From NCBI RefSeq assembly GCF_034479375.1, contig NZ_CP140155.1, positions 3,100,001-3,164,000 of the forward strand: a DNA stretch of 64,000 bases, written 5' to 3'. Each line of letters starts with the position of its first letter. Positions within the stretch are counted from its first letter, which is position 1. A model generated the notes under the pieces. That model was not told the DNA's origin. It saw only the letters and a list, made by a program, of their open reading frames with translations, and did not search any database. Below, one piece after another: positions 33,303-42,006 of the stretch. The position numbers were made by a program, and so were the translations under genes. The DNA is from Rhodopseudomonas palustris (lineage in GTDB: Bacteria; Pseudomonadota; Alphaproteobacteria; Rhizobiales; Xanthobacteraceae).

Positions 33303-34004
33303 ATGTCAGCCGCAGCCACCACCGCGACGACGCCGTATTCGGCCCCCAACCCGAACTACACCGCGACCTCGACGTCGAGCTCGACCACCGGCATCGCCGA
33401 CAATTTCCAGACCTTCCTGACGCTGCTGACGACGCAGTTGCAGAACCAGAACCCGCTGGAGCCGCTGGACACCAACCAGTTCACCCAGCAGCTGGTGCAG
33501 TTCGCCGGCGTCGAGCAGCAGCTCAAGACCAACGAATCGCTGTCGTCGCTCTTGAAGCTGCAGTCCACCGCGCAGACCACGCAGGCGATGAACTTCATCG
33601 GCGCCAACGCCGTGGTCGACGGCAGCAAATCGCACTACGACGGCAAGACCGCCGGCTGGTCGCTGTCGACCGAGAAGCCGGTAACCGCGCAGGTGTCGAT
33701 CCAGAGTTCGACCGGGCAGACGGTGTATTCCGGAAAATTCACGCTCAACGCCGGCAAGAACCAGGGCTTCACCTGGGACGGCCGCGGCAATGACGGCGCA
33801 CAATGGCCGGAGGGCGACTACACGCTGTCGGTGGTCGCGACCGACGCCGCCGGCCAGCAGGCCACCGTCTCGACCCAGATCCAGGGCACCATCGACTCGG
33901 TCGACCTCACCCAGTCGCCGCCGATGCTGTCGATCGGCGGCCAGACCTTCTCGCTCGACCAGATCAAGAGAGTGGTGAAACCAGGCACCGGCACGACGAC
34001 GTGA
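33303..34004 (+). CDS. flgD: Flagellar hook assembly protein FlgD (hook cap)
   Basis: A 233-residue protein. The conserved N-terminal part is 'FQTFLTLLTTQLQNQNPLEP' (~35-54) and 'LDTNQFTQQLVQFAGVEQQL' (~55-74), and the C-terminal Ig/Tudor part has 'FTWDGRGNDGAQWPEGDYTL' (~156-175), the FlgD FLG 'DG' motif. FlgD caps the growing hook and is left behind when the hook is complete. Start ATG 33303 follows fliK by 12 bp with 'GAGGAG' upstream. Confidence 0.95.
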   Translation: MSAAATTATTPYSAPNPNYTATSTSSSTTGIADNFQTFLTLLTTQLQNQNPLEPLDTNQFTQQLVQFAGVEQQLKTNESLSSLLKLQSTAQTTQAMNFIGANAVVDGSKSHYDGKTAGWSLSTEKPVTAQVSIQSSTGQTVYSGKFTLNAGKNQGFTWDGRGNDGAQWPEGDYTLSVVATDAAGQQATVSTQIQGTIDSVDLTQSPPMLSIGGQTFSLDQIKRVVKPGTGTTT

Positions 34005-34052
34005 CGCCGTCGCGCGGCTCGATCTGACGCCGTTTCTGCGGGCGAAACCGCG

Positions 34053-34871
34053 TTACTGCCCGACCAACTGATCGGCGAAATACGCGATCGTCTTGCGATA
34101 CACCAGAGCGCGATTCCATTCGCGCATTGCCTCGAAATTCGGCGTGCCTTCTTCGTAGGAGCCGCCGGCGCGCCAGCCCGCGGTCTTCAGCAGATTGGCG
34201 GTCGAGGCCAGCACGTCCGGCACGCTGTGGCGCAGATCGACGTGGCCGTTGCCGTCGAAATCGACGCCGTATTTGATATAGGACGACGGCAGAAACTGAG
34301 TCTGGCCGAGTTCGCCCGCATAGGCGCCGACCATGTCGCGCATCGTGAGATCGCCGCGCTGCACGATCTTCAGCGCCGCCAGCAATTCACCCTGAAACAG
34401 CTCGGTGCGGCGGCAGTCATGCGCCATCGTCGCCAGCACGCGGAACACCGGCAGCTTGCCGATGTCGCCCTTGCCGAAGTCGCTCTCGAGCCCCCAGATC
34501 GCCACCAGGATCTGCGGCGGCACGCCGAACTGGCGCTCGATCCGCGACAGCAGCGACGCATGACGCTGCAGCATGGCGCGCCCGGATTTGATCCGGCCGG
34601 CGCCGACGCGGGTCGCGACGTACTGCTCGAAGGTCTTGTTGAAGGTGCCGCGCTGGCGACGATCGAACGCCAGCACCGCGGGGTCCGGGGTGACGCCGCC
34701 GAGCGCCTGGGAAATCACCTCGCGTGAAACCCCCGCCTGCGCCGCCTCGGCCGAGATGCTGGCGATGAAGGTGTCGAAATCGCCGCCACAGCGCGCGGCC
34801 TGGGCGGGCGCAGCGGCGAGGAGCGCGCAACCCGTGGCGCAGATCAGAAGGGCAAGACGCAAATGGGCCAT
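34053..34871 (-). CDS. Lytic murein transglycosylase (MltB-like)
   Basis: A 272-residue periplasmic peptidoglycan-cleaving enzyme. The signal peptide is 'LALLICATGCALLAAAPAQA' (~5-24). The catalytic glutamate is in 'LVAIWGLESDFGKG' (~122-135), and 'GAYAGELGQTQFLPSSYIKY' (~179-198) is the MltB-type second motif. It lacks a lipobox cysteine at the cleavage site (Cys-13 is within the signal core), and has no C-terminal peptidoglycan-binding domain, so it is a short soluble form. It is convergent with flgD. Confidence 0.9.
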   Translation of the reverse strand: MAHLRLALLICATGCALLAAAPAQAARCGGDFDTFIASISAEAAQAGVSREVISQALGGVTPDPAVLAFDRRQRGTFNKTFEQYVATRVGAGRIKSGRAMLQRHASLLSRIERQFGVPPQILVAIWGLESDFGKGDIGKLPVFRVLATMAHDCRRTELFQGELLAALKIVQRGDLTMRDMVGAYAGELGQTQFLPSSYIKYGVDFDGNGHVDLRHSVPDVLASTANLLKTAGWRAGGSYEEGTPNFEAMREWNRALVYRKTIAYFADQLVGQ

Positions 34872-35117
34872 TTAAACCATTCTCCAAATCGGCAGGGGCT
34901 GAGGCGAGCGGCGGATCGAGGATGCCGCCGAGATCGATGCGTATTGATGCGTATTGCGAGGACAATGCGGCGAATCTAGCATTTCTGGCCTGCGGTTGCG
35001 AGGCGCACTCCGGCGCGCCATATTGACGGCAGCATCTTGATCGAGAGTCGATGATCGGCGGATGAACGACGGGCCCGCCGACGACGAACCGACAGCCTGT
35101 CAGGAGAGGACCGCAAC

Positions 35118-35480
35118 ATGCCCCGCACGCTTCTGCGGCAACCGCTGTTCCGATTGCTGGCGATCAATCTGGCGGGTGGCGTCTGCCTCGCGGCGCTGCT
35201 GCTCGGCGGCTTGCTGTGGGTCAATCCGGGCCATCTGCGCGAACTGATCTTCGCAGACAGTTCGCCCGGCACCGCGCTCGGCCTGCTGATGTTCGGCTTC
35301 GTGATCACTTTCGGCAGCGCCGCGATGGGCTCGGCGATCATGGCGATGGGAACCGACCTGCGCGGCGGCGATCGCGGCAAGCGCCGGCCGTTCGACCTGA
35401 TCCCGGGCGCCCAGCCGATCCCGGTGCGCGCCGAACGCGCGATACGGCCGGCGCGGCGGCGGAGCGAACCGCGGTTTTGA
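35118..35480 (+). CDS. Small membrane hypothetical protein with two transmembrane segments
   Basis: A 120-residue protein preceded by 'AGGAGAGGACCGCAAC', a good ribosome site. Two hydrophobic spans are visible at ~14-33 ('AINLAGGVCLAALLLGGLLW') and ~50-75 ('LGLLMFGFVITFGSAAMGSA'), followed by a basic, Arg-rich cytoplasmic-looking tail. Similar short proteins are conserved in Bradyrhizobium-type genomes to my recollection, without known function. Confidence 0.75.
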   Translation: MPRTLLRQPLFRLLAINLAGGVCLAALLLGGLLWVNPGHLRELIFADSSPGTALGLLMFGFVITFGSAAMGSAIMAMGTDLRGGDRGKRRPFDLIPGAQPIPVRAERAIRPARRRSEPRF

Positions 35481-35643
35481 GGGCGATGCGCGGGCCCAAA
35501 CCACGCCCCGCACGTCGGCAGTTCGTCGCAACTCAACAGTGTCAGGCCCGCGCCTGTCGCGGGCATTTTGGTTTCGGGCGCCACCAAAACGTGGATGGCC
35601 GGGACGAGCCCGGCCATGACGTAGGGATGAAATCGCGGACCGA

Positions 35644-36207
35644 TCAGGCCGCGCGGCGCTGATGCCGGCCTTCGCGGATTTCTTCGATGATCTTGCTCGA
35701 GAACGCTTCGAGGTCGCCGGGATTGCGCGAGGTGATCACGCCGTTGTCGGTGACGACGGCGGAGTCTTCCCACTTGGCGCCGGCGTTGATCACGTCCTGC
35801 TTGATCGAGTGATAGGACGTCATCTTGCGGCCCTTGGCGATGCCGGTTTCGATCAGCAGCCACGGCGCGTGGCAGATCGCCGCTACCGTCTTGCCGGCGT
35901 CGAAGAACGATTTGATCAGCTTCAGCGCATCGGCCTCGACGCGCAGCAGATCCGGATTGATCTGGCCGCCGGGCAGCACGATCGCGTCGTAATCGTCGGC
36001 CTTCGTGGAGCCGAGCGCCTTGTCGACCTTGACCGGCCGGCCCCAATCCTTGCCGTCCCAGCCCTTGATCTCGCCCTGTTCCGGCGACACGATATCGACC
36101 TGCGCGCCGGCCGCCTTGAGGCGATCGCGCGGGGTTTCGAGTTCCGACTGTTCGAAGCCGTGGGTGGCGAGAATGAGCACGCGCTTGCCGTCGAGTTGGC
36201 CTGCCAT
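35644..36207 (-). CDS. PfpI/DJ-1 family intracellular protease or glyoxalase-like protein
   Basis: A 187-residue DJ-1/PfpI-fold protein. The catalytic cysteine sits at the nucleophile elbow 'GKTVAAICHAPWLLIETG' (~106-123), with the following His, and the acidic partner region is 'THGFEQSELETPRDRL' (~15-30). 'AIVLPGGQINPDLLR' (~76-90) is also typical. Members act as stress-linked proteases, chaperones or methylglyoxal deglycases. Length matches the family (~170-190). Confidence 0.92.
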   Translation of the reverse strand: MAGQLDGKRVLILATHGFEQSELETPRDRLKAAGAQVDIVSPEQGEIKGWDGKDWGRPVKVDKALGSTKADDYDAIVLPGGQINPDLLRVEADALKLIKSFFDAGKTVAAICHAPWLLIETGIAKGRKMTSYHSIKQDVINAGAKWEDSAVVTDNGVITSRNPGDLEAFSSKIIEEIREGRHQRRAA

Positions 36208-36987
36208 GAGGAATCTCCGTATCCGATTTTGCTTGCGCCCCGCCCTGCTCCGCTAATCGACAGCGCGTGTGATCGTTCCGGGCGCATCAGCGCCGTCGTC
36301 CTGAGAGCCTGCCCCGGACTTGATCCCGGGTGCTCGCCCGATAGGGCGAGCCTCGAAGGATGCGGACACGAGGGCCGAGCTTGCGGCTCATCCTTCGAGG
36401 CTCGCTGCGCTCGCGCCTCAGGATGACGGAGTGCAAGTTGAGAACCCGCACGCGCCGACAGGTTCAGATATCAAACAGCCACGGTCATTCGTTCTCGCGG
36501 CGCCGAAGCGTCCGAGGTTTGCACCCGTCGCTTCACAGCGAGGGGTGGGGGCGCGCCGCGTGGCGCGAAGGTGGTGAGGTTCGCGAGGGCTTGCGATCCC
36601 TCGCGCAACGCCTCGTCGGCGCGCCCACCGCGGCGATTTTGGGCGTCGGGACCGTTCTTCCGGGAACACAGCGGTGCGGGATCTCCCCGGCCTTGCTGCG
36701 CCCGTCCAGCCACGAAAGCGGCAGCCGCTCGTAGTAGCGGCGGACGGTGACCTCTGCCTCCCGGACGCGTGCTTGCGAGGCACGACGCGCAGGACGCCGC
36801 GTCCATCCGGCTTTGCCGACCAGCGTCAGCTCCGCCGAACCATCGTTCCGGACCGGTTGCCCGGCCCGCCGATCTGTCCCGCTTGTACGACGCCTCGCGA
36901 AGCGCCCCTCACGGACAGGACGACGCGGACTATAATCATAATAGGATTATTGTCAAGAGGCGCGGCGTGACCCGAACGCGAGAGCTC
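36208..36987. repeat. Long non-coding stretch with dispersed palindromic repeat and a possible repeat-family segment
   Basis: At 36310-36425 the inverted-repeat motif 'catccttcgaggctcgc' around a Bradyrhizobium-type intergenic repeat is visible ('cgagcctcgaaggatg' ... 'catccttcgaggctcg'). From ~36570 to 36960 the sequence ends with an AT-rich block (36930-36950) directly followed by 'ttgtcaagag'. A similar design appears at 41390-41425. Overlapping long frames exist in both strands but no frame shows conserved protein features. I see no gene. Confidence 0.5.
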
Positions 36988-37353
36988 TCATGTCGCCGCG
37001 TCGGCTTGATCCGCTTCCGCCTCGACCGCTGCCGGCGGCCAGAACACGGTCAGCCACACCGTCGCCTCGCCTTGCGCGGTCGCGTCGACGCGGTGGCGGC
37101 AATGCGCCGGGATGTCGACCCAGGCGCCGGGCGTCAGCGGCAATTCGCGTCCGTCGCCGAAGCGCAGCGTCGCCGAGCCCGCCAGCAGCACGACGAATTC
37201 GTCTTCGGCCTGGTCGTACCAAAACCCCTCGGGACTCGCCTGGCCGAACGAGACGATGCGCTCGATGCGGACGCCGCCGCGCGCCAGGAGCGTGTCGAGC
37301 GTTTCGTCCGGACCGGCGGGCGGCAGCGGTGCGAGCAGATGTCCGGTTTGCAT
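36988..37353 (-). CDS. Cupin-domain protein
   Basis: A 121-residue single cupin. 'EGFWYDQAEDEFVVLLAGSA' (~45-64) carries the first cupin motif (with Glu/Glu in place of two of the usual His), and 'LPLTPGAWVDIPAHCRHRVD' (~73-92) the second with HxxH-like residues. ATG 37353 (MQTGHLL) gives the typical length; upstream extension is not protein-like. Such proteins often bind a metal, but here the partial motif leaves that uncertain. It is divergent from the KAS III-like gene. Confidence 0.85.
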   Translation of the reverse strand: MQTGHLLAPLPPAGPDETLDTLLARGGVRIERIVSFGQASPEGFWYDQAEDEFVVLLAGSATLRFGDGRELPLTPGAWVDIPAHCRHRVDATAQGEATVWLTVFWPPAAVEAEADQADAAT

Positions 37354-37682
37354 GGGCAAAATCCTGAAGCTCGAGTCTTCGGCGGCGGGTGACCGGTGGC
37401 CGGCGCCCCACCCTGCAGTGCAGCGCATTTTAGCGCCTGTTTGGCGGGCAATCTGCTTGTGTTTCGCGGCCGGTCGTTTCATACCCCATCCGCCCGCGCC
37501 GGCCGCCTGCCGACGCGCCTCGCAGCGGCGGCCCCGCTCCCGACCAAGGGACGATGCGACCGCCTCGCGCTGTTTGTCCGACGTCAAGGAAGACGCCGGC
37601 CGATCGGCGTCGGATGAAGCGGGGCGCGGCGGATCGCCAACGGCCGGCGGTCCTCACTCAGCCAATCCGACCGGAGCCTTCC
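37354..37682. other. Divergent intergenic region between cupin and KAS III-like genes
   Basis: A 329-bp stretch holding the promoters of both genes. Frames crossing it are not protein-like. 'ccggagccttcc' precedes the GTG start of the right-hand gene. No operator or riboswitch was recognised. Confidence 0.4.
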
Positions 37683-38798
37683 GTGCGCCCTGCCGTCATT
37701 GCCGCGACCGGCCTCTACACCCCGCCCGAGAGCATTTCGAATGCCGAACTGGTGGAGGCGTTCAACACCTATGTGGCGAACTTCAACGCAGCAAACGCAG
37801 CCGCGATCGCCGCCGGGCAGATCGGGCCGCTGCTGCCGTCGTCGCCGGAATTCATCGAGAAAGCGTCCGGCATCAAGTCGCGCTACGTGGTGGCGAAAGC
37901 CGGCATCCTCGATCCCGAGCTGATGCGCCCGGTGATCCCGGAGCGGCCGAACGAACAGATCTCGCTGCTCGCCGAGATCGCCGTGAAGGCGGCCGACGAA
38001 GCGCTGGAACGCTGGGGCAAGCCCCGCGCGCGGATCGGCGCGGTGCTGTGCGCCTGCTCCAACATGCAGCGCGCGTATCCGGCAATGGCCGTCGAGGTGC
38101 AGGACGCACTCGGCATCGGCGGCTTCGGCTTCGACATCAACGTCGCCTGCTCGTCGGCGACCTTCGGCATCAAGACCGCGGCGGATTTCATCGCCACCGG
38201 GTCGGCCGACGCGGTGCTGATGGTCAATCCCGAGATCTGCTCGGGGCATCTCAACTTCCGCGACCGCGACAGCCATTTCATCTTCGGCGACGTCGCCACC
38301 GCGGTGATCGTCGAGCGCGCCGACGAGGCGGAGGACGGCTGGGCCATTCTCGGCACCCGGCTGAAGACGCAGTTCTCCAACAACATCCGCAACAATTCCG
38401 GCTTCCTCAACCGCGCCTGTCCGGAAGGCCGCGACCTCGCCGACAAGCTGTTCGTGCAGCAGGGCCGCAAGGTGTTCAAGGAAGTGGTGCCGATGGTCTC
38501 CGACATGATCATCGACCACGCCGCCGAGATCGGCATCGACCCGCACGCGCTGAAACGGATGTGGCTGCACCAGGCCAACATCAACATGAACGAGATCATC
38601 GGCCGCAAGGTGCTGGGCCGCGATCCGACCCGCGAGGAGAACGTCATCATCCTCGACGACTACGCCAACACCTCGTCGGCAGGCTCGATCATCGCCTTCC
38701 ACAAGCACCAGGACGACATGGCCCAGGGCGACCTCGGCCTGATCTGCTCGTTCGGCGCCGGCTACTCGGCCGGCACGGTGTTCGTGCAGAAGCGCTGA
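37683..38798 (+). CDS. 3-oxoacyl-ACP synthase III-family (FabH-like) enzyme
   Basis: A 371-residue thiolase-fold enzyme. The catalytic triad is visible: Cys in 'DINVACSSATFGI' (~154), His in 'MWLHQANINMNEII' (~295) and Asn in 'DDYANTSSAGSII' (~329). It starts at GTG 37683 ('RPAVIAATGLYTPPESISNA'), which gives a family-type N-terminus. It is longer than standard FabH (~320), with an insertion at about residues 28-50, like the KAS III-type ketosynthases that use unusual acyl groups. A role in condensing an acyl-CoA with malonyl-ACP is expected; the substrate is unknown. It is a lone gene. Confidence 0.85.
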   Translation: MRPAVIAATGLYTPPESISNAELVEAFNTYVANFNAANAAAIAAGQIGPLLPSSPEFIEKASGIKSRYVVAKAGILDPELMRPVIPERPNEQISLLAEIAVKAADEALERWGKPRARIGAVLCACSNMQRAYPAMAVEVQDALGIGGFGFDINVACSSATFGIKTAADFIATGSADAVLMVNPEICSGHLNFRDRDSHFIFGDVATAVIVERADEAEDGWAILGTRLKTQFSNNIRNNSGFLNRACPEGRDLADKLFVQQGRKVFKEVVPMVSDMIIDHAAEIGIDPHALKRMWLHQANINMNEIIGRKVLGRDPTREENVIILDDYANTSSAGSIIAFHKHQDDMAQGDLGLICSFGAGYSAGTVFVQKR

Positions 38799-38812
38799 GG
38801 CGCGACCGCCGC

Positions 38813-40591
38813 TCAGGCCCGCGCCTTCACCACCGCGTCGAGCGCCGACCCGGCACCGGTGTCGAACAGCACGAAGCGGTTGCGGCCGGCGCGCTTGGCG
38901 GCGTAGAGCGCCGCATCGGCCTCCGCAAAAGCGGCGTCGATCGAACTGCCCGAAACCACCCGGCAGCCGCCGATGCTGACCGTCAGCGCGATGTCCTGAC
39001 CATCGTCGGAGCGGATCGGCGTGGCGTTCATCGCGGCGACCATGCGCGCGCACAGCGCCCGCAGGCCGTCCTGGTCGCAATCCTCGACCAGCACGACGAA
39101 CTCGTCGCCGCCCCAGCGGGCGCAAGTATCTCTCTCGGTCAGCAGCGGCGCCAATCGCCGCGCGGTCTCGCACAGCAGCCGATCGCCGGCCAGATGGCCG
39201 AACGCGTCGTTGACGTCCTTGAAGTCGTCCAGATCGATCAGCACCAGCCCGGCCGACCGCGGCACCAGAGGCGACCTCGCCAGCCACTGCTCGAACACCT
39301 GGGTGAAGCCGCGCCGGTTGGGGATCTCGGTCAAGAGATCGATATTGGCGAGACGTCGCAGCTTCTCGGTCCGCTCGTCGACCAGATCCTCGAGAATGCG
39401 GGTGTGGTCGCGCACCGCGTGCGCCATACCGGACAGGGTGCGCGACAGCCGGCCGATCTCGTCGCTGCCGCGATCGACGACGATATGGTCGAAGTTGCCG
39501 TCTTCGACCCGTCGCGCCGCCGCCTCGACGATCGCCAGCCGGTCGAGCACGACGCGCCGGAACAGGATGGTGACGAGCGCGACCGCCGCGGTCATCATGA
39601 ACACCAGCAACAGCGCGATCGGGGTGAACAGGCGGCGATCGATGATGGCGTCGATGTCCATCAGCGTCACGTTGAACCAGCCGAGCCGATCGAGATAGCC
39701 GACCCCGACCAGGAACTCGCGCCCGCCGATGTTCATGAAGCGCGATTCGACCGCCGCGGGGCCGGCGGAGACGCGCTGCATCATGGCGGCGAGTTCGGCG
39801 GCGTCGGCCGGCTTGTCGACCTGCTGGAAGATCGTCTTCTTGGTCTTGGTGTCCTTGGTGAGGCTGTGGAAATCGACCATCCCCGGATCGCGATGCGCCT
39901 GGATGGCGCCGGCGCGATCGACGAACATGCTGGTGATGCCGGTCTGCGGCAGCGCCACCACCTCGCGGATGAATTCGCTGAGGTCGACGCCGGTGCCGAT
40001 CACGCCGAGAATCCGGCCCTGGTCGGCGATGACGCAGTTGATCCAGACCTTGGTGACGGCGAGATTGTCGTCGCGGTCGACGTTGAGCTGGCAGGCCTGG
40101 CCGGCCGCGATCGTCTTGAAGTACCAGCCGTCGCGCGAATTGTCGCGCTTGACCTGATAGCGGAGCTGCTTGCCGTCATAGCTGCCGGCGGCGTCGTTGA
40201 AGTAGTAGTTGCCGGACTGGTGGACGACGAAGAAATAGCTCTTGTCGTGGAACGACAGCCGGTAGTGCTCGAGCTCGGCCAGCCCGCGCGCGGTCTTGTC
40301 CGGATCGGCCTCGTCGCGGGCCCAGGCGCGCACCGCCGGCGAGCGCGCCACCGTCTCGGCCAGCGAGACCTCGCGGATCAGCGCCTCGAGGCCGCGATAG
40401 CGATCGAACAGCACCTGCTTTTCGGCGAACAGCGTGCCGAGCGCGACCACGGTCTTGCGGGTGAGGAATTCGAAGGCGACATAGGCCGGCAGGGCGACCA
40501 GACCGAACACGCAGACGGTCACGACCAGGAACCGCGTCTTGAGGCTGGTGGCAATCTGATTCCAGAGGGCGCCCATCGTGCTTGGTGTCAT
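38813..40591 (-). CDS. Membrane-bound diguanylate cyclase with periplasmic cache-type sensor, HAMP and GGDEF
   Basis: About 592 residues. A transmembrane helix ('LVVTVCVFGLVALPAYVAFE', ~22-41 from the chosen start) is followed by a ~260-residue periplasmic sensor with cache-like 'GVIGTGVDLSEFIREVVALP', a second helix ('PIALLLVFMMTAAVALVTIL'), a HAMP-like linker ('LDRLAIVEAAARRVEDGNFD') and a GGDEF domain. The GGDEF motif is intact ('CARWGGDEFVVLVEDC'), and there is no EAL domain, so c-di-GMP synthesis is predicted. The start could be ATG 40645, 40591 or 40576; 40591 gives a short N-terminal tail before the helix. It is convergent with the KAS III-like gene. Confidence 0.88.
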   Translation of the reverse strand: MTPSTMGALWNQIATSLKTRFLVVTVCVFGLVALPAYVAFEFLTRKTVVALGTLFAEKQVLFDRYRGLEALIREVSLAETVARSPAVRAWARDEADPDKTARGLAELEHYRLSFHDKSYFFVVHQSGNYYFNDAAGSYDGKQLRYQVKRDNSRDGWYFKTIAAGQACQLNVDRDDNLAVTKVWINCVIADQGRILGVIGTGVDLSEFIREVVALPQTGITSMFVDRAGAIQAHRDPGMVDFHSLTKDTKTKKTIFQQVDKPADAAELAAMMQRVSAGPAAVESRFMNIGGREFLVGVGYLDRLGWFNVTLMDIDAIIDRRLFTPIALLLVFMMTAAVALVTILFRRVVLDRLAIVEAAARRVEDGNFDHIVVDRGSDEIGRLSRTLSGMAHAVRDHTRILEDLVDERTEKLRRLANIDLLTEIPNRRGFTQVFEQWLARSPLVPRSAGLVLIDLDDFKDVNDAFGHLAGDRLLCETARRLAPLLTERDTCARWGGDEFVVLVEDCDQDGLRALCARMVAAMNATPIRSDDGQDIALTVSIGGCRVVSGSSIDAAFAEADAALYAAKRAGRNRFVLFDTGAGSALDAVVKARA

Positions 40592-40645
40592 CTCCGCCGA
40601 AACAGGCCGTCGTTCCGAGCGACCGCCGAAGAACCCGGCATACAA

Positions 40646-41604
40646 TCAAGATCTGAAGGCTTCTCTAATGGCTTACCGGCGCGCGCGCAGAGCTGCCATC
40701 TGCCGCGAGCCGCGCATGATCGTGTCGACCGGCTCGCTCATCGATCGCCGCGCGGATCATCAGACATGCGTCATCGCCCCTGTTGTTTGGACGGCGCGGG
40801 GACGCCGGTGGTTCTAGCGCGAATGGGCCGCCAGCCCCTTCGCCGCGCCACAAACGAGGGCGCGCGGAACGCCGGACGCGCGATGCGTCCGCAGCCTCAT
40901 GCGCAAAGCAAAAAAGCGCATGAGTTAGAAACCACGAAAGCACCGACACGTCCGGCGTTCCGCACGCGGTGAGGCTTCCGGCTTGCTTCGTGCTCTCCCC
41001 GGTGGCGTTTAATACGCTTGGGTTCGTCACCGTCGGGACTGAGCGGCGCGGACGCGAGCGTCCTCACCTTGGTTTCCTGCGGCCGGTCGGCGTGCAGGCG
41101 CTCCATCCCTTGACGCCAGCGACGGGCGTCGGGACCACACGATTTGGGCCGGCGCGCAAAGGCGATGCAGATGGGGCGCATCTCCGCCCCGGCCCGCATC
41201 GCACAGCGTCGTCGTCATGCGCCTGAAGTCCGGCGGCTCCATAGACCCCGAGGCCAGGCCCTGCGGACCTCCTGCCTCAAAGCCCCCTGCCGCCTTCCCT
41301 CCGCGCCCGACGCTGCCGCGTCCACCGCACCCCGCCCCGCGACTAGTGACGATCGCGAGCCGCCCCTCGGTATTGGAGCGGGATGGATAGGAATATATAC
41401 TGGTGTGGGAATTTTGTCAAGAGCAGCAAGCGACCGCGATGGACGCCCCCCCCGCGAGAACATCGGCGATCACAAACAGACCTCTCTTCAAACGAAAATT
41501 GTGATGGATGTCTCGACCTGGGATAGGATTGATAAACACTTGTGATACGAAGATGGCCTTTTGCGCTGGGAAACAAGACTGTATGAATGATCTCGACAGA
41601 ATGC
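40646..41604. other. ~960-bp non-coding stretch, probably a dispersed repeat family
   Basis: No credible gene. GC-rich sequence to ~41380 contains several long but unsupported frames in both directions; it then turns AT-rich and reaches 'ttttgtcaagagc' at 41413-41425, much like the end of the 36570-36960 segment ('attgtcaagagg'). Both segments also share 'cgtcgggacc' internally. At 40897-40925 'gcatgcgcaaagcaaaaaa..gcgcatgagt'-like inverted elements are visible. I think it is a multi-copy intergenic element of this genus; this is from memory and unproven. Confidence 0.4.
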
Positions 41605-42006
41605 TCAGCCATTGGTTCTTGTCATAAAGGCCGAACCTCGTGCGCTACGAGCTCGTAGATTGTCTGCTATAAACGTAGCTAACTTTTCAGGATCCTTCCA
41701 CTTGGTTGTTCTTCGAGTCGGATCAAAATCATTTAAACGGATGACTGATCTAAGCGTATCTAAAGGGAGTTCACGTAGCCAAAGCAGAAAATCGTCGGCG
41801 CTACGAACTGCATTCTCAGCATATATGTCTGGAATCTTCGCCGAATTGTCGCGAGCCTTCTTCGGTTTGATTGCTTCTTCGCGGACCGGGATGGTTTCTA
41901 AAAGGCCGTTTAGCCTGTCCGAGAAAGCCGCATTTTTTTCGGCCTCCTCTGCAATCAGATCAACGAGACCTCGCAGCAAGACCATCAACTCTTTTTCTTT
42001 TCGCAT
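41605..42006 (-). CDS. Small hypothetical partner of the ParA-like ATPase
   Basis: A 133-residue, charged protein ('KEKELMVLLRGLVDLIAEEA' at the start, 'AVRSADDFLLWLRELPLDTL' in the middle, 'TRRTTKWKDPEKLATFIADN' near the end). No domain was recognised. The start overlaps the ParA gene stop by 22 bp in another frame, so the two are translationally coupled. Both are in a block with clearly lower GC than the surroundings. It could be a ParB-like partner or effector, but it has no visible ParB or HTH motif. Confidence 0.75.
   Translation of the reverse strand: MRKEKELMVLLRGLVDLIAEEAEKNAAFSDRLNGLLETIPVREEAIKPKKARDNSAKIPDIYAENAVRSADDFLLWLRELPLDTLRSVIRLNDFDPTRRTTKWKDPEKLATFIADNLRARSARGSAFMTRTNG

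Noticed and set aside
37112..40972. Very long plus-strand open frame (1286 codons) over the KAS III-like and diguanylate cyclase genes
   Set aside because: It is a GC-rich shadow: in the same span the KAS III and GGDEF frames show full catalytic motifs, while this frame gives Arg/His/Asp-rich sequence without domains.
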